Counted from the first letter of the stretch, positions 17,515 to 25,074 are shown. The stretch is 64,000 bases of DNA from Dehalococcoidia bacterium (GCA_009693055.1 SHYA01000001.1:124001-188000); one strand, 5' to 3'. Translations and numbers: made by a program. The notes: generated by a model not told the origin, from the sequence alone.

Positions 17515-17520
17515 TATAAT
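17515..17520 (+). promoter_or_regulatory. Consensus -10 before moaA
   Basis: TATAAT, 13 nt before the ATG at 17534. TTGACC at 17503-17508 is only 6 bp away and cannot be its -35. A very short leader is predicted. Confidence 0.45.
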
Positions 17521-17533
17521 AGTGCGGAGAGGA

Positions 17534-18571
17534 ATGAGCACCATGCCGGCACTCAAAGACACGCTGGACCGCCCGCTACGGGACCTCCGCATCTCGGTCA
17601 CCGACCGGTGCAACTTCCGCTGCCCCTACTGCATGCCCGCCGAGATCTACGGCGAGCGGTACCAATTCCTCCCCCGCGACCAGCTCCTCACTTTTGAGGA
17701 GACGGCCCGCCTCGCCCGCGTCTTCGTCAAGCTGGGCGTCACCAAGCTGCGCCTCACCGGCGGCGAGCCGCTCGTCCGCGCCGACGTGGAGCAACTCGTC
17801 GCCATGCTGGCCGCGCTGGGCAAGAATCCCGAAGGGCACGCGCTGGACATCACGCTCACCACCAACGGCTACCTGCTGGAGCAGAAGGCGCAGGCGCTCA
17901 AGGACGCCGGCCTCCAGCGCATCACCGTCAGCCTGGACAGCCTCCGCCCCGACGTGTTCGCCCGGCTCAACGGCCGCAACTTCACGCCCGAGCGCGTCCT
18001 GGCCGGGATCCGCAAGGCCCAGCAGGTCGGCCTCACTCCCATCAAGCTCAACTGCGTCGCCGTCCGCGGCGTCAACGACGAGGACATCGTGGACCTCGCC
18101 CGCTTCGCCAGGGACAACGGCTGCATCATGCGCTTCATTGAGTACATGGACGTGGGCAACCTGAACCACTGGAAGATGGACCAGGTGGTGCCCGCCAGGG
18201 AGATCGTGGAGCGCATCACCGCCGTCTTCCCGCTGGAGCCCGCCGAGCCAAACTACAAGGGCGAGGTCGCCGAACGGTGGCGATACCGCGACGGCGCGAG
18301 CGAGCTTGGCGTCATCGCGTCCGTCACGCAGCCCTTCTGCCGCGACTGCACCCGCGCGCGCCTCACCACCGACGGCAAGCTGGTCACGTGCCTCTTCGCC
18401 TCCACCGGCGCAGACCTGCGCGGCCCCATGCGCTCCGGCGCCTCCGACGACGACCTAGAGGCGATCATCCGCCAGGTGTGGACCGTCCGCACCGACCGCT
18501 ACTCCGAGCTGCGCACCGCCATGACCCCCGCCACCCGCAAGAAGATCGAGATGTTCCAGATCGGGGGCTAG
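17534..18571 (+). CDS. moaA: GTP 3',8-cyclase (MoaA)
   Basis: Radical SAM enzyme for the first step of molybdopterin synthesis. The N-terminal cluster motif CNFRCPYC, the SAM-binding TGGEPL, the C-terminal cluster set CRDC...C (SVTQPFCRDCTRARLTTDG) and the terminal GG needed for catalysis are all present. 345 residues from ATG 17534; ATG 17543 has somewhat better spacing to GGAGAGG. The product is passed to MoaC, encoded in fusion form 205 bp downstream. The stop codon begins repeat A. Confidence 0.95.
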   Translation: MSTMPALKDTLDRPLRDLRISVTDRCNFRCPYCMPAEIYGERYQFLPRDQLLTFEETARLARVFVKLGVTKLRLTGGEPLVRADVEQLVAMLAALGKNPEGHALDITLTTNGYLLEQKAQALKDAGLQRITVSLDSLRPDVFARLNGRNFTPERVLAGIRKAQQVGLTPIKLNCVAVRGVNDEDIVDLARFARDNGCIMRFIEYMDVGNLNHWKMDQVVPAREIVERITAVFPLEPAEPNYKGEVAERWRYRDGASELGVIASVTQPFCRDCTRARLTTDGKLVTCLFASTGADLRGPMRSGASDDDLEAIIRQVWTVRTDRYSELRTAMTPATRKKIEMFQIGG

Positions 18572-18656
18572 CAGGGCCGTGGCCCTGCACCCCTCTCGGC
18601 GTTTGGAACGAGCTTTCTGCCCGCTCAACGCCTTTCGCCCGATTGCCTACCGCTCA
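18569..18656 (+). repeat. ~90-bp repeat A, copy 2 (starts at the moaA stop codon)
   Basis: TAGCAGGGCCGTGGCCCTGC, then GGCGTTTGGAACGAGCTTTC and on to CCGCTCA. It aligns over its whole length with 9855-9765 (minus strand). A repeat B piece (CATCCTGAGCCTGTCGAAGG) follows directly at 18655. Confidence 0.75.
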
Positions 18657-18685
18657 TCCTGAGCCTGTCGAAGGATGTCATTTCG
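18651..18685. repeat. REP-like dispersed repeat B
   Basis: CTCATCCTGAGCCTGTCGAA followed by GGATGTCATTTCGAG. CATCCT and AGGATG form a short inverted repeat around the centre. Confidence 0.5.
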
Positions 18686-18761
18686 AGTCCAAGGGGCCCC
18701 CACCCCTGCTACTCGCCGTACAGCTCAAAGGAGGTTGGTGGCGCTGCTTGAGTCCTCCCGC

Positions 18762-18767
18762 TATAAT
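18762..18767 (+). promoter_or_regulatory. Consensus -10, 9 nt before the rnhA-moaC start
   Basis: TATAAT followed by GACCGAACT and ATG 18777. The start of transcription should fall 0-3 nt before the ATG. No Shine-Dalgarno sequence is present, so a leaderless message is likely. Confidence 0.5.
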
Positions 18768-18776
18768 GACCGAACT

Positions 18777-19703
18777 ATGCCCATCAGCATCTACATCGAC
18801 GGCGCGTGCAACATGCAGACGCGCCAGGGCGGCTGGGGCGCCGTGCTGGAGCAGGATGGCCTCCATGTCCACCTCTCCGCCTCGGAGCACAAGACGACTA
18901 ACCAGCGCATGGAGGTCGCCGCCGCCATCAACGCGCTGGAGGCTACGCCACCCGGCAGCACCGTCACCGTCACCTCGGACAGCGAGTACCTGGTCAAGAC
19001 GATGACGGCAGGCTGGAAGCGGAAGGCCAACACCGACCTGTGGAGTATTCTGGACACACTCGCCGCCGCCCGCCAGGTCACCTGGCACTGGGTCCGCGGC
19101 CACGAGGGTCACGACGGCAACGAGGAGGCGAACGCCCTCGCCCAGTGGCGTGCCGGCACCGGCCCCAAGCCGGGCCCCTGCCCGCTGGAGCAGTCCGCAA
19201 CGCCTGAACAAGCACCCGCGCTCTCGCCCGCCCGCTTGACCCACCTGGACGAACAGGGCCGCGCCGCCATGGTGGACGTCAGCGCCAAGCCGGAGACCGA
19301 GCGCGAAGCGATCGCCAAAGGCGCCGTCGTCATGCGCCCAGAGACGCTCGCGCTCATCCGCGCGGGCCAGGTCAAGAAGGGGGACGTCCTCGCCACCGCA
19401 CGCATCGCGGGCGTCATGGCCGCCAAGCAGACCGCAAGCCTCATCCCCCTCTGCCACCCCCTCCCCGTCTCCTACGTCGGCGTGGACCTTGAGCTGGACG
19501 AGCGCACCAGCTCCGTGCTCATCACCGCCACCGCGCGCACCGTGGGGCGCACCGGCGTAGAGATGGAGGCGCTCACCGCCGTCACCGTGGCCGCGCTTAC
19601 CGTGTACGACATGTGCAAGTCCGCAGACCGCGCCATGCACATCCAGGACGTGCGCCTCGTCGCCAAGCGCGGTGGCAAGAGCGGCGACCTGCTCTTGGAG
19701 TAG
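18777..19703 (+). CDS. Fusion protein: RNase HI + cyclic pyranopterin monophosphate synthase (MoaC)
   Basis: 308 residues. Residues 1-125 are RNase HI: D8 (YIDGAC), E46 (NQRMEVAAA), D68 (TSDSEYL) and H112 (RGHEGH) are present, but the fourth carboxylate position (Asp134 in E. coli) is N119 (GNEEANALA). A Pro/Glu/Ala linker of about 28 residues follows. Residues 153-308 are a complete MoaC: CHPLP at 226-230, the E262/E264 pair (VEMEALTAV), and D278/K281 (YDMCKSADR). MoaC makes cPMP from the MoaA product. No internal start with a ribosome site is seen at the linker, so one polypeptide is expected. ATG 18777 matches the RNase HI N-terminus. Confidence 0.92.
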   Translation: MPISIYIDGACNMQTRQGGWGAVLEQDGLHVHLSASEHKTTNQRMEVAAAINALEATPPGSTVTVTSDSEYLVKTMTAGWKRKANTDLWSILDTLAAARQVTWHWVRGHEGHDGNEEANALAQWRAGTGPKPGPCPLEQSATPEQAPALSPARLTHLDEQGRAAMVDVSAKPETEREAIAKGAVVMRPETLALIRAGQVKKGDVLATARIAGVMAAKQTASLIPLCHPLPVSYVGVDLELDERTSSVLITATARTVGRTGVEMEALTAVTVAALTVYDMCKSADRAMHIQDVRLVAKRGGKSGDLLLE

Positions 19704-19732
19704 CGACACCCGTCAGAGAGAGGGAGGTGACT

Positions 19733-20353
19733 ATGGCACAAGAGACGACCGCCTCGTACCCCGTCAACATCCAGGGCACCCTACAGGTGCCGCTCTCCCG
19801 CTGGCTCTTCCTCCTTAAGTGGCTGCTCCTTATCCCGCACTTCATCGTGCTGGCGCTCCTCTTTGTCGCCTTTGCCGTCTCGGTGCTCATCACCCTCTTC
19901 GCGGTGCTGTTCACGGGCAAATACCCCTGCGGCCTCTTTGACTTCAACGTCGGCGTCCTGCGGTGGTCGTGGCGCGTCAGCTTCTACTCGTACAGCGCCC
20001 TCGGCACCGACAAGTACCCGCCGTTCAGCCTGGCCGCCGGGGGCTACCCCGCCGACCTCTCCGTGGAGTACCCCCAGCAGCTCAACCGCTGGCTCGTGCT
20101 GGTCAAGTGGCTGCTGGCGATCCCCCACTTCCTCATCGTGGGCTTCTTCCAGGGCGGCGGCGGCATCCGGTACTTTGATGGAGGGCTGGTGAGCCTGCTC
20201 GTCCTCGTCGCCGCCGTCATCAACCTGTCCACCGGCAAGTACCCCAAAGAGATCTTTGAGCTGCTCATGGGCTTGAACCGCTGGAGCCTCCGCGTCATGG
20301 CGTACGCCGCCCTGATGACCGACGCATACCCGCCGTTCCGCCTGCGCGAGTAG
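19733..20353 (+). CDS. DUF4389 membrane protein, internally duplicated
   Basis: 206 residues. Two similar halves, each with LSRW/LNRW-L-KWLL-IPHF, a hydrophobic helix pair, TGKYP, and WS-RV-Y..AL-TD-YPPF. It therefore looks like a tandem duplication of one membrane unit. Function unknown for the family. ATG 19733 follows GAGGTGACT. It lies 29 bp after the rnhA-moaC fusion and is probably cotranscribed with it. Confidence 0.82.
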   Translation: MAQETTASYPVNIQGTLQVPLSRWLFLLKWLLLIPHFIVLALLFVAFAVSVLITLFAVLFTGKYPCGLFDFNVGVLRWSWRVSFYSYSALGTDKYPPFSLAAGGYPADLSVEYPQQLNRWLVLVKWLLAIPHFLIVGFFQGGGGIRYFDGGLVSLLVLVAAVINLSTGKYPKEIFELLMGLNRWSLRVMAYAALMTDAYPPFRLRE

Positions 20354-20474
20354 GTGGCTGCAGCGCAAACGGGTTCTCTTCTGTGCGGTCATGGCCGCGT
20401 TCCTGGCTCCGCCAATCCTTGACAGCAGCGTCAGGAATAGTCGGATGAGATTGGAGGAGATTAGAGGAGGTGGA

Positions 20475-20516
20475 ATGGGTGATTCAGGGACCAAGCCTCA
20501 GGGCCTTACCTGGTGA
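20475..20516 (+). other. Possible 13-codon leader peptide
   Basis: AGGAGG at 20465-20470 precedes ATG 20475, which encodes MGDSGTKPQGLTW and a TGA. The strong site and the position just before a terminator-like structure suggest a leader peptide, but no gene follows on this strand. May be chance. Confidence 0.2.
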
Positions 20517-20560
20517 CCGCTCAAACACCGCTCAGCCAGCAAGCGCTGACGAGCGACAAA

Positions 20561-20635
20561 GCCGAGCCCGGGGCACTTAGCCAGGTAGGGCAGGATCTCC
20601 CAGGAGCCAGCCGGAAACGGGTGGCTCGGCTTTTT
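20561..20635 (+). ncRNA. Candidate structured RNA with mutually exclusive stem and terminator
   Basis: GCCGAGCC (20561-20568) can pair with GGCTCGGC (20623-20630). Competing with it, GAGCCA-G-CCG, GAAA tetraloop, CGG-G-TGGCTC (20604-20627) forms a stem followed by GGC and TTTTT (20631-20635), a typical intrinsic terminator. This is the arrangement of attenuators and riboswitches. No known riboswitch, SRP or 6S consensus is recognised. It may simply be the terminator of the moaA/rnhA-moaC/DUF4389 group. Confidence 0.4.
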
Positions 20636-20654
20636 AGAGAGGCCTGCTCATAAG

Positions 20655-20687
20655 AAAGGGGGAGAGCGGAAGTGCTCTCCCCCTTTT
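20655..20687. terminator. Bidirectional hairpin terminator
   Basis: A 13-bp perfect stem AAAGGGGGAGAGC / GCTCTCCCCCTTT, 6-nt loop, then a short T-run on the plus strand and TTTCTTAT on the minus strand. It separates the plus-strand group from the convergent rhodanese gene ending at 20721. Confidence 0.75.
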
Positions 20688-20720
20688 CGTTAGCCTGAGC
20701 GCCCTGAGACGGCCGGACGG

Positions 20721-21572
20721 CTACCGCTCTATCGGCGTCCCGACCGCACTCCCCCACTCCGTCCACGAGCCGTCGTAGTTCCGCACCTTCGGATAGCCGA
20801 GCAGCTCGCGCAGCACAAGCCACGTGTGGCTTGAGCGTTCCCCGATGCGGCAGTAGGCGATCACCTCCTTGTCGGGTGTAACGCCCTTTGCCTTGTACAG
20901 CTCTTCCAGCTCGCCGCGGGGCTTGAAGGTGCCGTCCTCCTTGACCACGCTGCCCCAGGGGATGTTGGCAGCGCCGGGGATGTGCCCACCACGCTGAGCG
21001 CCCTCCTGCGGCAGGTTCTCCGGCGCAAGCAACTCGCCGCTGTACTCGCGCGGGGAACGCACGTCCACGAGCGCGAACTTCGTGCCGGCCCCCACCGCCT
21101 TCTGCACGGAGTCACGCAGCGCCCGCACCGAGGTGTCCGGCGTCTTGGCCGTGTACTTCGCCGCGCTGTAGTGAGGGACGTCTCTTGTCGTCGCCCGCTT
21201 CTCCGCCAGCCACTTCGTGCGCCCGCCGTTCATCAGCTTCAGCCGCGCGCGGGGCTGCCCGTAGTAGCTCGCCAGCCAGTACGCCCACGCCGCAAACCAG
21301 TTGTTGTTGTCCCCGTAGAACACGATCGTGGCGTCGTTGTCTATCCCCGCCTGGCCGCACAGCTGCTCAAACGCCACGTTTGTGAGGACGTCCCGGCTCG
21401 GGTGGCCCTGAAGCTGCGTCCGCCAGTTCCAGCCCACCGCGCCAGGGATGTGCCCCTGCTCGTAGGCGGAGGTGTCCACATCAACCTCCACAAGCCGCAC
21501 CTTGGGGTCACCCAGGTGGTCCTGCACCCACTGGGTCTCAACAAGCACGTCGTTGGCGTACTGCGTGGTCAC
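20721..21572 (-). CDS. Two-domain rhodanese (thiosulfate / 3-mercaptopyruvate sulfurtransferase)
   Basis: 283 residues with two rhodanese repeats, each showing the LVEVD / LVDVRSPREYSG start and the HIPGA loop. The active cysteine is C241 in CRIGERS; the CRxGxR loop points to thiosulfate-type rather than mercaptopyruvate (CGSGVT) activity. GTG start with AAAGGAGGGGG upstream. It lies 48 bp after the DsrE-like gene in a sulfur-handling run and would supply persulfide sulfur. Confidence 0.9.
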   Translation of the reverse strand: MTTQYANDVLVETQWVQDHLGDPKVRLVEVDVDTSAYEQGHIPGAVGWNWRTQLQGHPSRDVLTNVAFEQLCGQAGIDNDATIVFYGDNNNWFAAWAYWLASYYGQPRARLKLMNGGRTKWLAEKRATTRDVPHYSAAKYTAKTPDTSVRALRDSVQKAVGAGTKFALVDVRSPREYSGELLAPENLPQEGAQRGGHIPGAANIPWGSVVKEDGTFKPRGELEELYKAKGVTPDKEVIAYCRIGERSSHTWLVLRELLGYPKVRNYDGSWTEWGSAVGTPIER

Positions 21573-21620
21573 TAGCCCCCTCCTTTATCGGTTTGCGTGT
21601 GCTGCACAGCTTACTACGGA

Positions 21621-22163
21621 TTAGATGAACAGCGTCACCTGCGCCTTGGAGGCGTACTCTAGGAAGGCGGCCGCACCCTCAATATCCACGCCGTCAATCA
21701 GGTCCTCCTCCTTAACCCCCATGACGCCCATCGTGGTGGAGCAGGCAATCAGCTTGACGCCCGACTGCTGGCACACCTCCAGCAGCTCCTGCACGGTGGG
21801 CATCTTCTGCCTACCCATCATCCGCTTGAGCATCCAGGTCGCCACAAACGTCATCCCCGGTATCGCGCCAAGGAAGTTCGGCATGGGGACCGGCGCCGCC
21901 GGGTTCGCCAGCGGGGCGACCTGAAGATTCCTGTTCTTCCTCTTGTGCAGCGTATTGAGGCCGTAGAACGTGAAGAACACCGCGCACTCCATCCCCATGG
22001 ACGCCGCAGAGCTCGCCAGGATCAGCGGCGGGTAGACCATGTCCAGCGTGCCCTTGGAGGCCACAATCGCCACGCGCTTCGGCTCGCCCTCGTGCGCTTC
22101 CTTGTGCAGCGTGGCAAACAGCTTCAGGTTCTCTTCCAGCAGCCGTTCTCTGGTCGTCACCAT
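21621..22163 (-). CDS. DsrE/DsrF-like sulfur carrier family protein
   Basis: 180 residues. The pattern RVAIVASKGTLDMVYPPLILASSAASMGMECAVFFTFYGL, split here by position, is that of DsrE-family proteins near TusA (the long motif spans roughly residues 27-66). Later CQQSGVKLIACSTTMGVMGV contains the conserved Cys. Known relatives transfer persulfide sulfur with TusA and rhodanese, and both partners are adjacent. ATG 22163 is only 2 bp after tusA, so translation is coupled. Confidence 0.85.
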   Translation of the reverse strand: MVTTRERLLEENLKLFATLHKEAHEGEPKRVAIVASKGTLDMVYPPLILASSAASMGMECAVFFTFYGLNTLHKRKNRNLQVAPLANPAAPVPMPNFLGAIPGMTFVATWMLKRMMGRQKMPTVQELLEVCQQSGVKLIACSTTMGVMGVKEEDLIDGVDIEGAAAFLEYASKAQVTLFI

Positions 22164-22165
22164 GA

Positions 22166-22411
22166 CTACCGCGCTCCCTTCCTCAGCAGGAACACAAACT
22201 GCGCTCCCAGCTGCTCCGCGCTGAGCAACTCGTGCCCGCCGATGCGGGCGAAGCTGGGGATGTCCGCCTTTGAGCCCCGGTCCGTCGCAATGAGCTTCAT
22301 CACCTGTCCAGGACGCAGCTTGTCCATCCCCTGCCTGGCCTTGATCACCGGCACCGGGCAAAGGGTTGTGGACGCGTCCACAATCAGGTCGGGGGTTACG
22401 TTTGTGCTCAT
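22166..22411 (-). CDS. TusA family sulfur carrier
   Basis: 81 residues with the CPVPVIKAR motif (CPxP), the persulfide-carrying Cys at residue 18, and the DRGSKADIPSFAR region. It hands sulfur between rhodanese, DsrE-like proteins and acceptors. ATG 22411 has AAGGAG upstream. A large palindrome with an FNR-like core (22443-22468) precedes it. Confidence 0.9.
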   Translation of the reverse strand: MSTNVTPDLIVDASTTLCPVPVIKARQGMDKLRPGQVMKLIATDRGSKADIPSFARIGGHELLSAEQLGAQFVFLLRKGAR

Positions 22412-22442
22412 GGAATCGTCTCCTTACGTCTAGGTAAAGCAA

Positions 22443-22468
22443 AGGCCCTTGATCATCATCAAGGGCCT
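22443..22468. promoter_or_regulatory. Palindrome with perfect FNR/CRP-like core upstream of tusA
   Basis: An 11-bp perfect inverted repeat with a CATC loop. The core TTGATCATCATCAA (22449-22462) equals the FNR consensus TTGAT-N4-ATCAA. As RNA it would also form a stable hairpin followed on the minus strand by TTTGCTTT, so it may instead be a terminator between the cysteine synthase gene and tusA. Confidence 0.5.
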
Positions 22469-22561
22469 GGGGACACGCGCGAAGCCGTTCTTAACCGTCC
22501 CCAAGCCGGCACCGTGTACACATGCGGCCAGGACCGCGCTCCCACTTCCCTGTCCTCATGG

Positions 22562-23551
22562 CTACCACCAGACCTTCCCCTTGACCTCGCGTTCCAGCTC
22601 GGCGTAGTCGCGGGTCCACAGGTTGGTGCTCAGGTACTTCCAGCCGCCGTCCGCCAGCAAGCACACGATGGTGCCGGAGCGCATCCGGCGCGCCACTCGC
22701 AGCGCCGCAGCCACAACCGCCCCGGACGAGATGCCCGCAAAGATCCCCTCCTGCTCCGTCAGCGCCCGGGTGTACAGGAACGCCTCCTTGCTCTCTATGA
22801 TGATCCGCGAGTCCAGAAGGCTCTCGTCCAGGATCGGGGGGATGAACCCCTCCTCCAGGCTCCTCAGACCCATGATGAAGTCGTCCGGATGCGGCACGAC
22901 CGCCACGATCTTGGTGTTTGGGTTGTGCTCCCTCAGGCGGCGAGCCACCCCCATCAGCGTGCCACCCGTCCCCAACCCGGCCACGAAGGCATCCACCTGC
23001 GGAAGCGCCGCCAGCACCTCAGGGCCCGTCGTCTCATAGTGCGTCTGCGGGTTCGCCGGATTGCCGTACTGGTACGGCATGAAATACTTGCCCGGCTCCT
23101 TGGCCAGAAGCTCCTGCGCGACCACGATGGCGTAGTTGGTGCCGCGCCGCCCGTCGGAAAACACCACCTCGGCCCCAAACGCCTTCAGCAGCTGGGTCCG
23201 CTCCTCGCTCACGCTCTCGGGCATCACCACCTTTAGCCGGTACCCCTTGACCTTGCACACCATCGCCAGCCCGATGCCGGTGTTGCCGCTCGTAGGCTCC
23301 AGCACCACCTTGTCTTTGGTCAGCGTTCCGTCCGCCTCCGCTCGCTCAATCATGGACTTGGCGATGCGGTCCTTCACGCTCCCGGTGGGGTTCTGCCCCT
23401 CCAGCTTGGCGTAGACCCGCACCGCTGGGTTGGGGCTTAGCCGCGTCAGCCGGACCATCGGCGTATTGCCGATGGCGTCCAGGATGCTCTCCTTGGCGCC
23501 GCGGAGTGTGGCGTCAAGCCCTGAGGGAAGCTGGACCTTACCCTGGCTCAC
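22562..23551 (-). CDS. Cysteine synthase family protein (PLP-dependent)
   Basis: 329 residues. IGNTPMVRL at the start, the PLP lysine in TGSVKDRIA, the EPTSGNTGIGLAM loop and the GTGGTLMGV phosphate-binding loop are intact. It forms cysteine from an activated serine (O-acetyl- or O-phosphoserine) and a sulfide donor. The variant sequence DGGWKYLST near the end resembles CysM-type enzymes that accept sulfur from a protein carrier. The neighbouring E1-like gene supports that, but no carrier gene is seen here. GTG 23551 chosen because longer frames overlap the upstream gene. Confidence 0.88.
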   Translation of the reverse strand: MSQGKVQLPSGLDATLRGAKESILDAIGNTPMVRLTRLSPNPAVRVYAKLEGQNPTGSVKDRIAKSMIERAEADGTLTKDKVVLEPTSGNTGIGLAMVCKVKGYRLKVVMPESVSEERTQLLKAFGAEVVFSDGRRGTNYAIVVAQELLAKEPGKYFMPYQYGNPANPQTHYETTGPEVLAALPQVDAFVAGLGTGGTLMGVARRLREHNPNTKIVAVVPHPDDFIMGLRSLEEGFIPPILDESLLDSRIIIESKEAFLYTRALTEQEGIFAGISSGAVVAAALRVARRMRSGTIVCLLADGGWKYLSTNLWTRDYAELEREVKGKVWW

Positions 23552-23565
23552 AAGCCCGCCTTGCC

Positions 23566-24399
23566 TTAGGAGTGCGCCGCTGCGGCGGATGGCGTAAGGC
23601 CGCAGAACACCTCGTAATCGATCAGTTCCGTCACCGTCGGGTGGTCGCCGCAGAGCGGGCACTCCGGGTTCCGGCGAAGCCGCATCTCGCGGAACTCCAT
23701 GCTGAGTCCCTCGATGATGAGCAGCCGTGAGGCCAGCGAATCGCCGATGCCCATCAACAGCTTGAGCGTCTCCACCGCCTGGATGCTGCCAACCAGGCCG
23801 GTCATGGCGCCCAGCACACCCGCCTCCGCGCAGCTGGGAACCGAGCCCGGAGGGGGTGGCTGTGGGAAGAGGCAGCGGTAGCAGCCCTTGCCCGGGATAA
23901 ACACCGTCGCCTGCCCGTCAAAAATCAGGATGCTCCCGTCCACCAGCGGTTTACCGGCGAGATAGCATGCGTCGTTGACGAGGTAGCGTGAGGGAAAATT
24001 GTCCGCACCGTTCACCACCACGTCGTACTGCGGGATGATGTCCATCGCGTTTTCCGATGTGAGGCGCGTCTGGTGGGTCACCACCTTGGTATCAGGGTTG
24101 TACGCCAGCATCGTCTTCTTGGCCGACTCAACCTTTGGGCGGCCCACGTCCGCGTCGTGGTGGAGGATCTGCCGCTGGAGGTTGGAGAGGTCCACGGTGT
24201 CAAAATCCACAAGCCCGATCGTACCCACGCCCGCCAAAGCCAAGTACACCGCGGACGGAGATCCAAGCCCGCCTGCCCCAACGATAAGCACCTTGGAGCC
24301 GAGGAGCTTACGTTGCCCCTTGCTTCCCACCACCGGCATGATGATGTGCCGGCTGTACCGCTTGACCTGCCGTGGACTGAGCTTTATCTCTTGTACCAT
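23566..24399 (-). CDS. E1-like adenylyltransferase (ThiF/MoeB/MoeZ family)
   Basis: 277 residues. RYSRHIIMPVVGSKGQRKL, the ATP-binding GAGGLGSPSAVYLALAGVG, the Arg finger region and DNFPSRYLVND are family hallmarks; CYRCLFP and CPLCGD form the zinc site. It adenylates the C-terminal Gly of a ubiquitin-like sulfur carrier. It lacks the C-terminal rhodanese domain of MoeZ, but a rhodanese gene is in the same operon. ATG 24399 follows GGAG; 14 bp separate its stop from the cysteine synthase start. Confidence 0.9.
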   Translation of the reverse strand: MVQEIKLSPRQVKRYSRHIIMPVVGSKGQRKLLGSKVLIVGAGGLGSPSAVYLALAGVGTIGLVDFDTVDLSNLQRQILHHDADVGRPKVESAKKTMLAYNPDTKVVTHQTRLTSENAMDIIPQYDVVVNGADNFPSRYLVNDACYLAGKPLVDGSILIFDGQATVFIPGKGCYRCLFPQPPPPGSVPSCAEAGVLGAMTGLVGSIQAVETLKLLMGIGDSLASRLLIIEGLSMEFREMRLRRNPECPLCGDHPTVTELIDYEVFCGLTPSAAAAHS

Positions 24400-24467
24400 G
24401 TCACGCTCCGAGGAATACGAAACCATGCCTGCACCGCGTCAGTCGCGGGGCCACACGCTAGCGCGTC

Positions 24468-24899
24468 TCAACCGGCGACCTGAGTGGACATCGCTTGCTG
24501 CTTGCGCACAAGGTCGGCCACCGAAGTCGAGACGAGCACCTTGTGGACCGCCTGCTCCACGGCGCGCCAAATGTCCCGCTGTGCGCACATGTTGCACATC
24601 ACGCACGTTGAGGGGTCGTCCAGGCAGTCCAGCGGCGCCAACGTGCCGCCTAAGGTGGTCATGACCATGTCCAGGGTGATCTCCTGCGGGGGCTTTGCCA
24701 GCACGTGGCCCCCCTGAGGCCCTCGCCGACTACGGACAAAACCCGACTTCCCGAGCGTGGTCAGCACCTGGTCCAGGTACGACTCAGGGATGTTCTGCCG
24801 GCCCGCAATCTCAGACGTCTGGACAGCCCCCTGCCCGTAGTGCTGGGCAAGGTCCACCAGCGCCCGCACACCGTAGTCAACCTTCATCGGGACGCGCAT
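24468..24899 (-). CDS. Rrf2/IscR-family transcriptional regulator
   Basis: 143 residues. MKVDYGVRALVDLAQHYG and IPESYLDQVLTTLGKSGFVRSRRGPQGG form the winged helix. A cysteine-rich loop (CLDDPSTCVMCNMC) could hold a [2Fe-2S] cluster. Members sense Fe-S, NO or cysteine status and repress neighbouring genes; here it heads the sulfur operon, so it is the likely local regulator (inference). ATG 24899 is preceded by GGGGGTGG and by a TATAAT at 24921-24926. Confidence 0.88.
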   Translation of the reverse strand: MRVPMKVDYGVRALVDLAQHYGQGAVQTSEIAGRQNIPESYLDQVLTTLGKSGFVRSRRGPQGGHVLAKPPQEITLDMVMTTLGGTLAPLDCLDDPSTCVMCNMCAQRDIWRAVEQAVHKVLVSTSVADLVRKQQAMSTQVAG

Positions 24900-24920
24900 T
24901 CCGCCACCCCCTAGACCCGC

Positions 24921-24926
24921 ATTATA
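24921..24926 (-). promoter_or_regulatory. Consensus -10 of the Rrf2/sulfur operon
   Basis: TATAAT on the minus strand 21 nt before the ATG. It lies in the divergent spacer shared with the bL25 promoter. Confidence 0.5.
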
Positions 24927-24960
24927 CACCGCTCCCATAGACAACGAAGGGGGCGCCCTG

Positions 24961-24995
24961 TCTGTCATTCTGAGCCGGAAACGAAGAATCTCCCT
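24961..24995. repeat. REP-like dispersed repeat B
   Basis: CTGTCATTCTGAGCCGGAAA then CGAAGAATCTCCC; closest to the copy at 52219-52250. Confidence 0.55.
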
Positions 24996-25020
24996 GCTGG
25001 AGCAAAAAGCCCTTCTGCGG

Positions 25021-25026
25021 TACAAT
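25021..25026 (+). promoter_or_regulatory. -10 of the bL25 gene
   Basis: TACAAT in the context CTGCGGTACAATA, a 13-bp string repeated exactly before the Lon-N gene (27188-27201). Confidence 0.45.
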
Positions 25027-25074
25027 AAGGGGGCTCGCAAGAGCAGGCCCCATTCGTCACGAAGGAGTCCCGCC

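Larger units (their letters stand above)
20354..20720. other. Spacer with candidate structured RNA and two terminator hairpins
   Basis: No ordinary gene in 367 bp. It contains a 13-codon micro-ORF with a strong ribosome site (20475-20516), a possible alternative stem/terminator RNA (20561-20635) and a bidirectional hairpin (20655-20687). Confidence 0.5.

Noticed and set aside
17503-17520. TTGACC and TATAAT before moaA as one promoter
   Set aside because: Only 6 bp separate them, too few for a -35/-10 pair; only the -10 was kept.
20419-20424. TTGACA as -35 of a promoter for the candidate RNA
   Set aside because: No -10-like hexamer is found 16-19 bp downstream.
20475-20635. SRP (4.5S), 6S RNA, tmRNA or a known riboswitch
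   Set aside because: The GGAAGCAGCC-type SRP loop, tmRNA tRNA-like ends and the cores of common riboswitches (SAM, cobalamin, TPP, glycine, fluoride) are not present.
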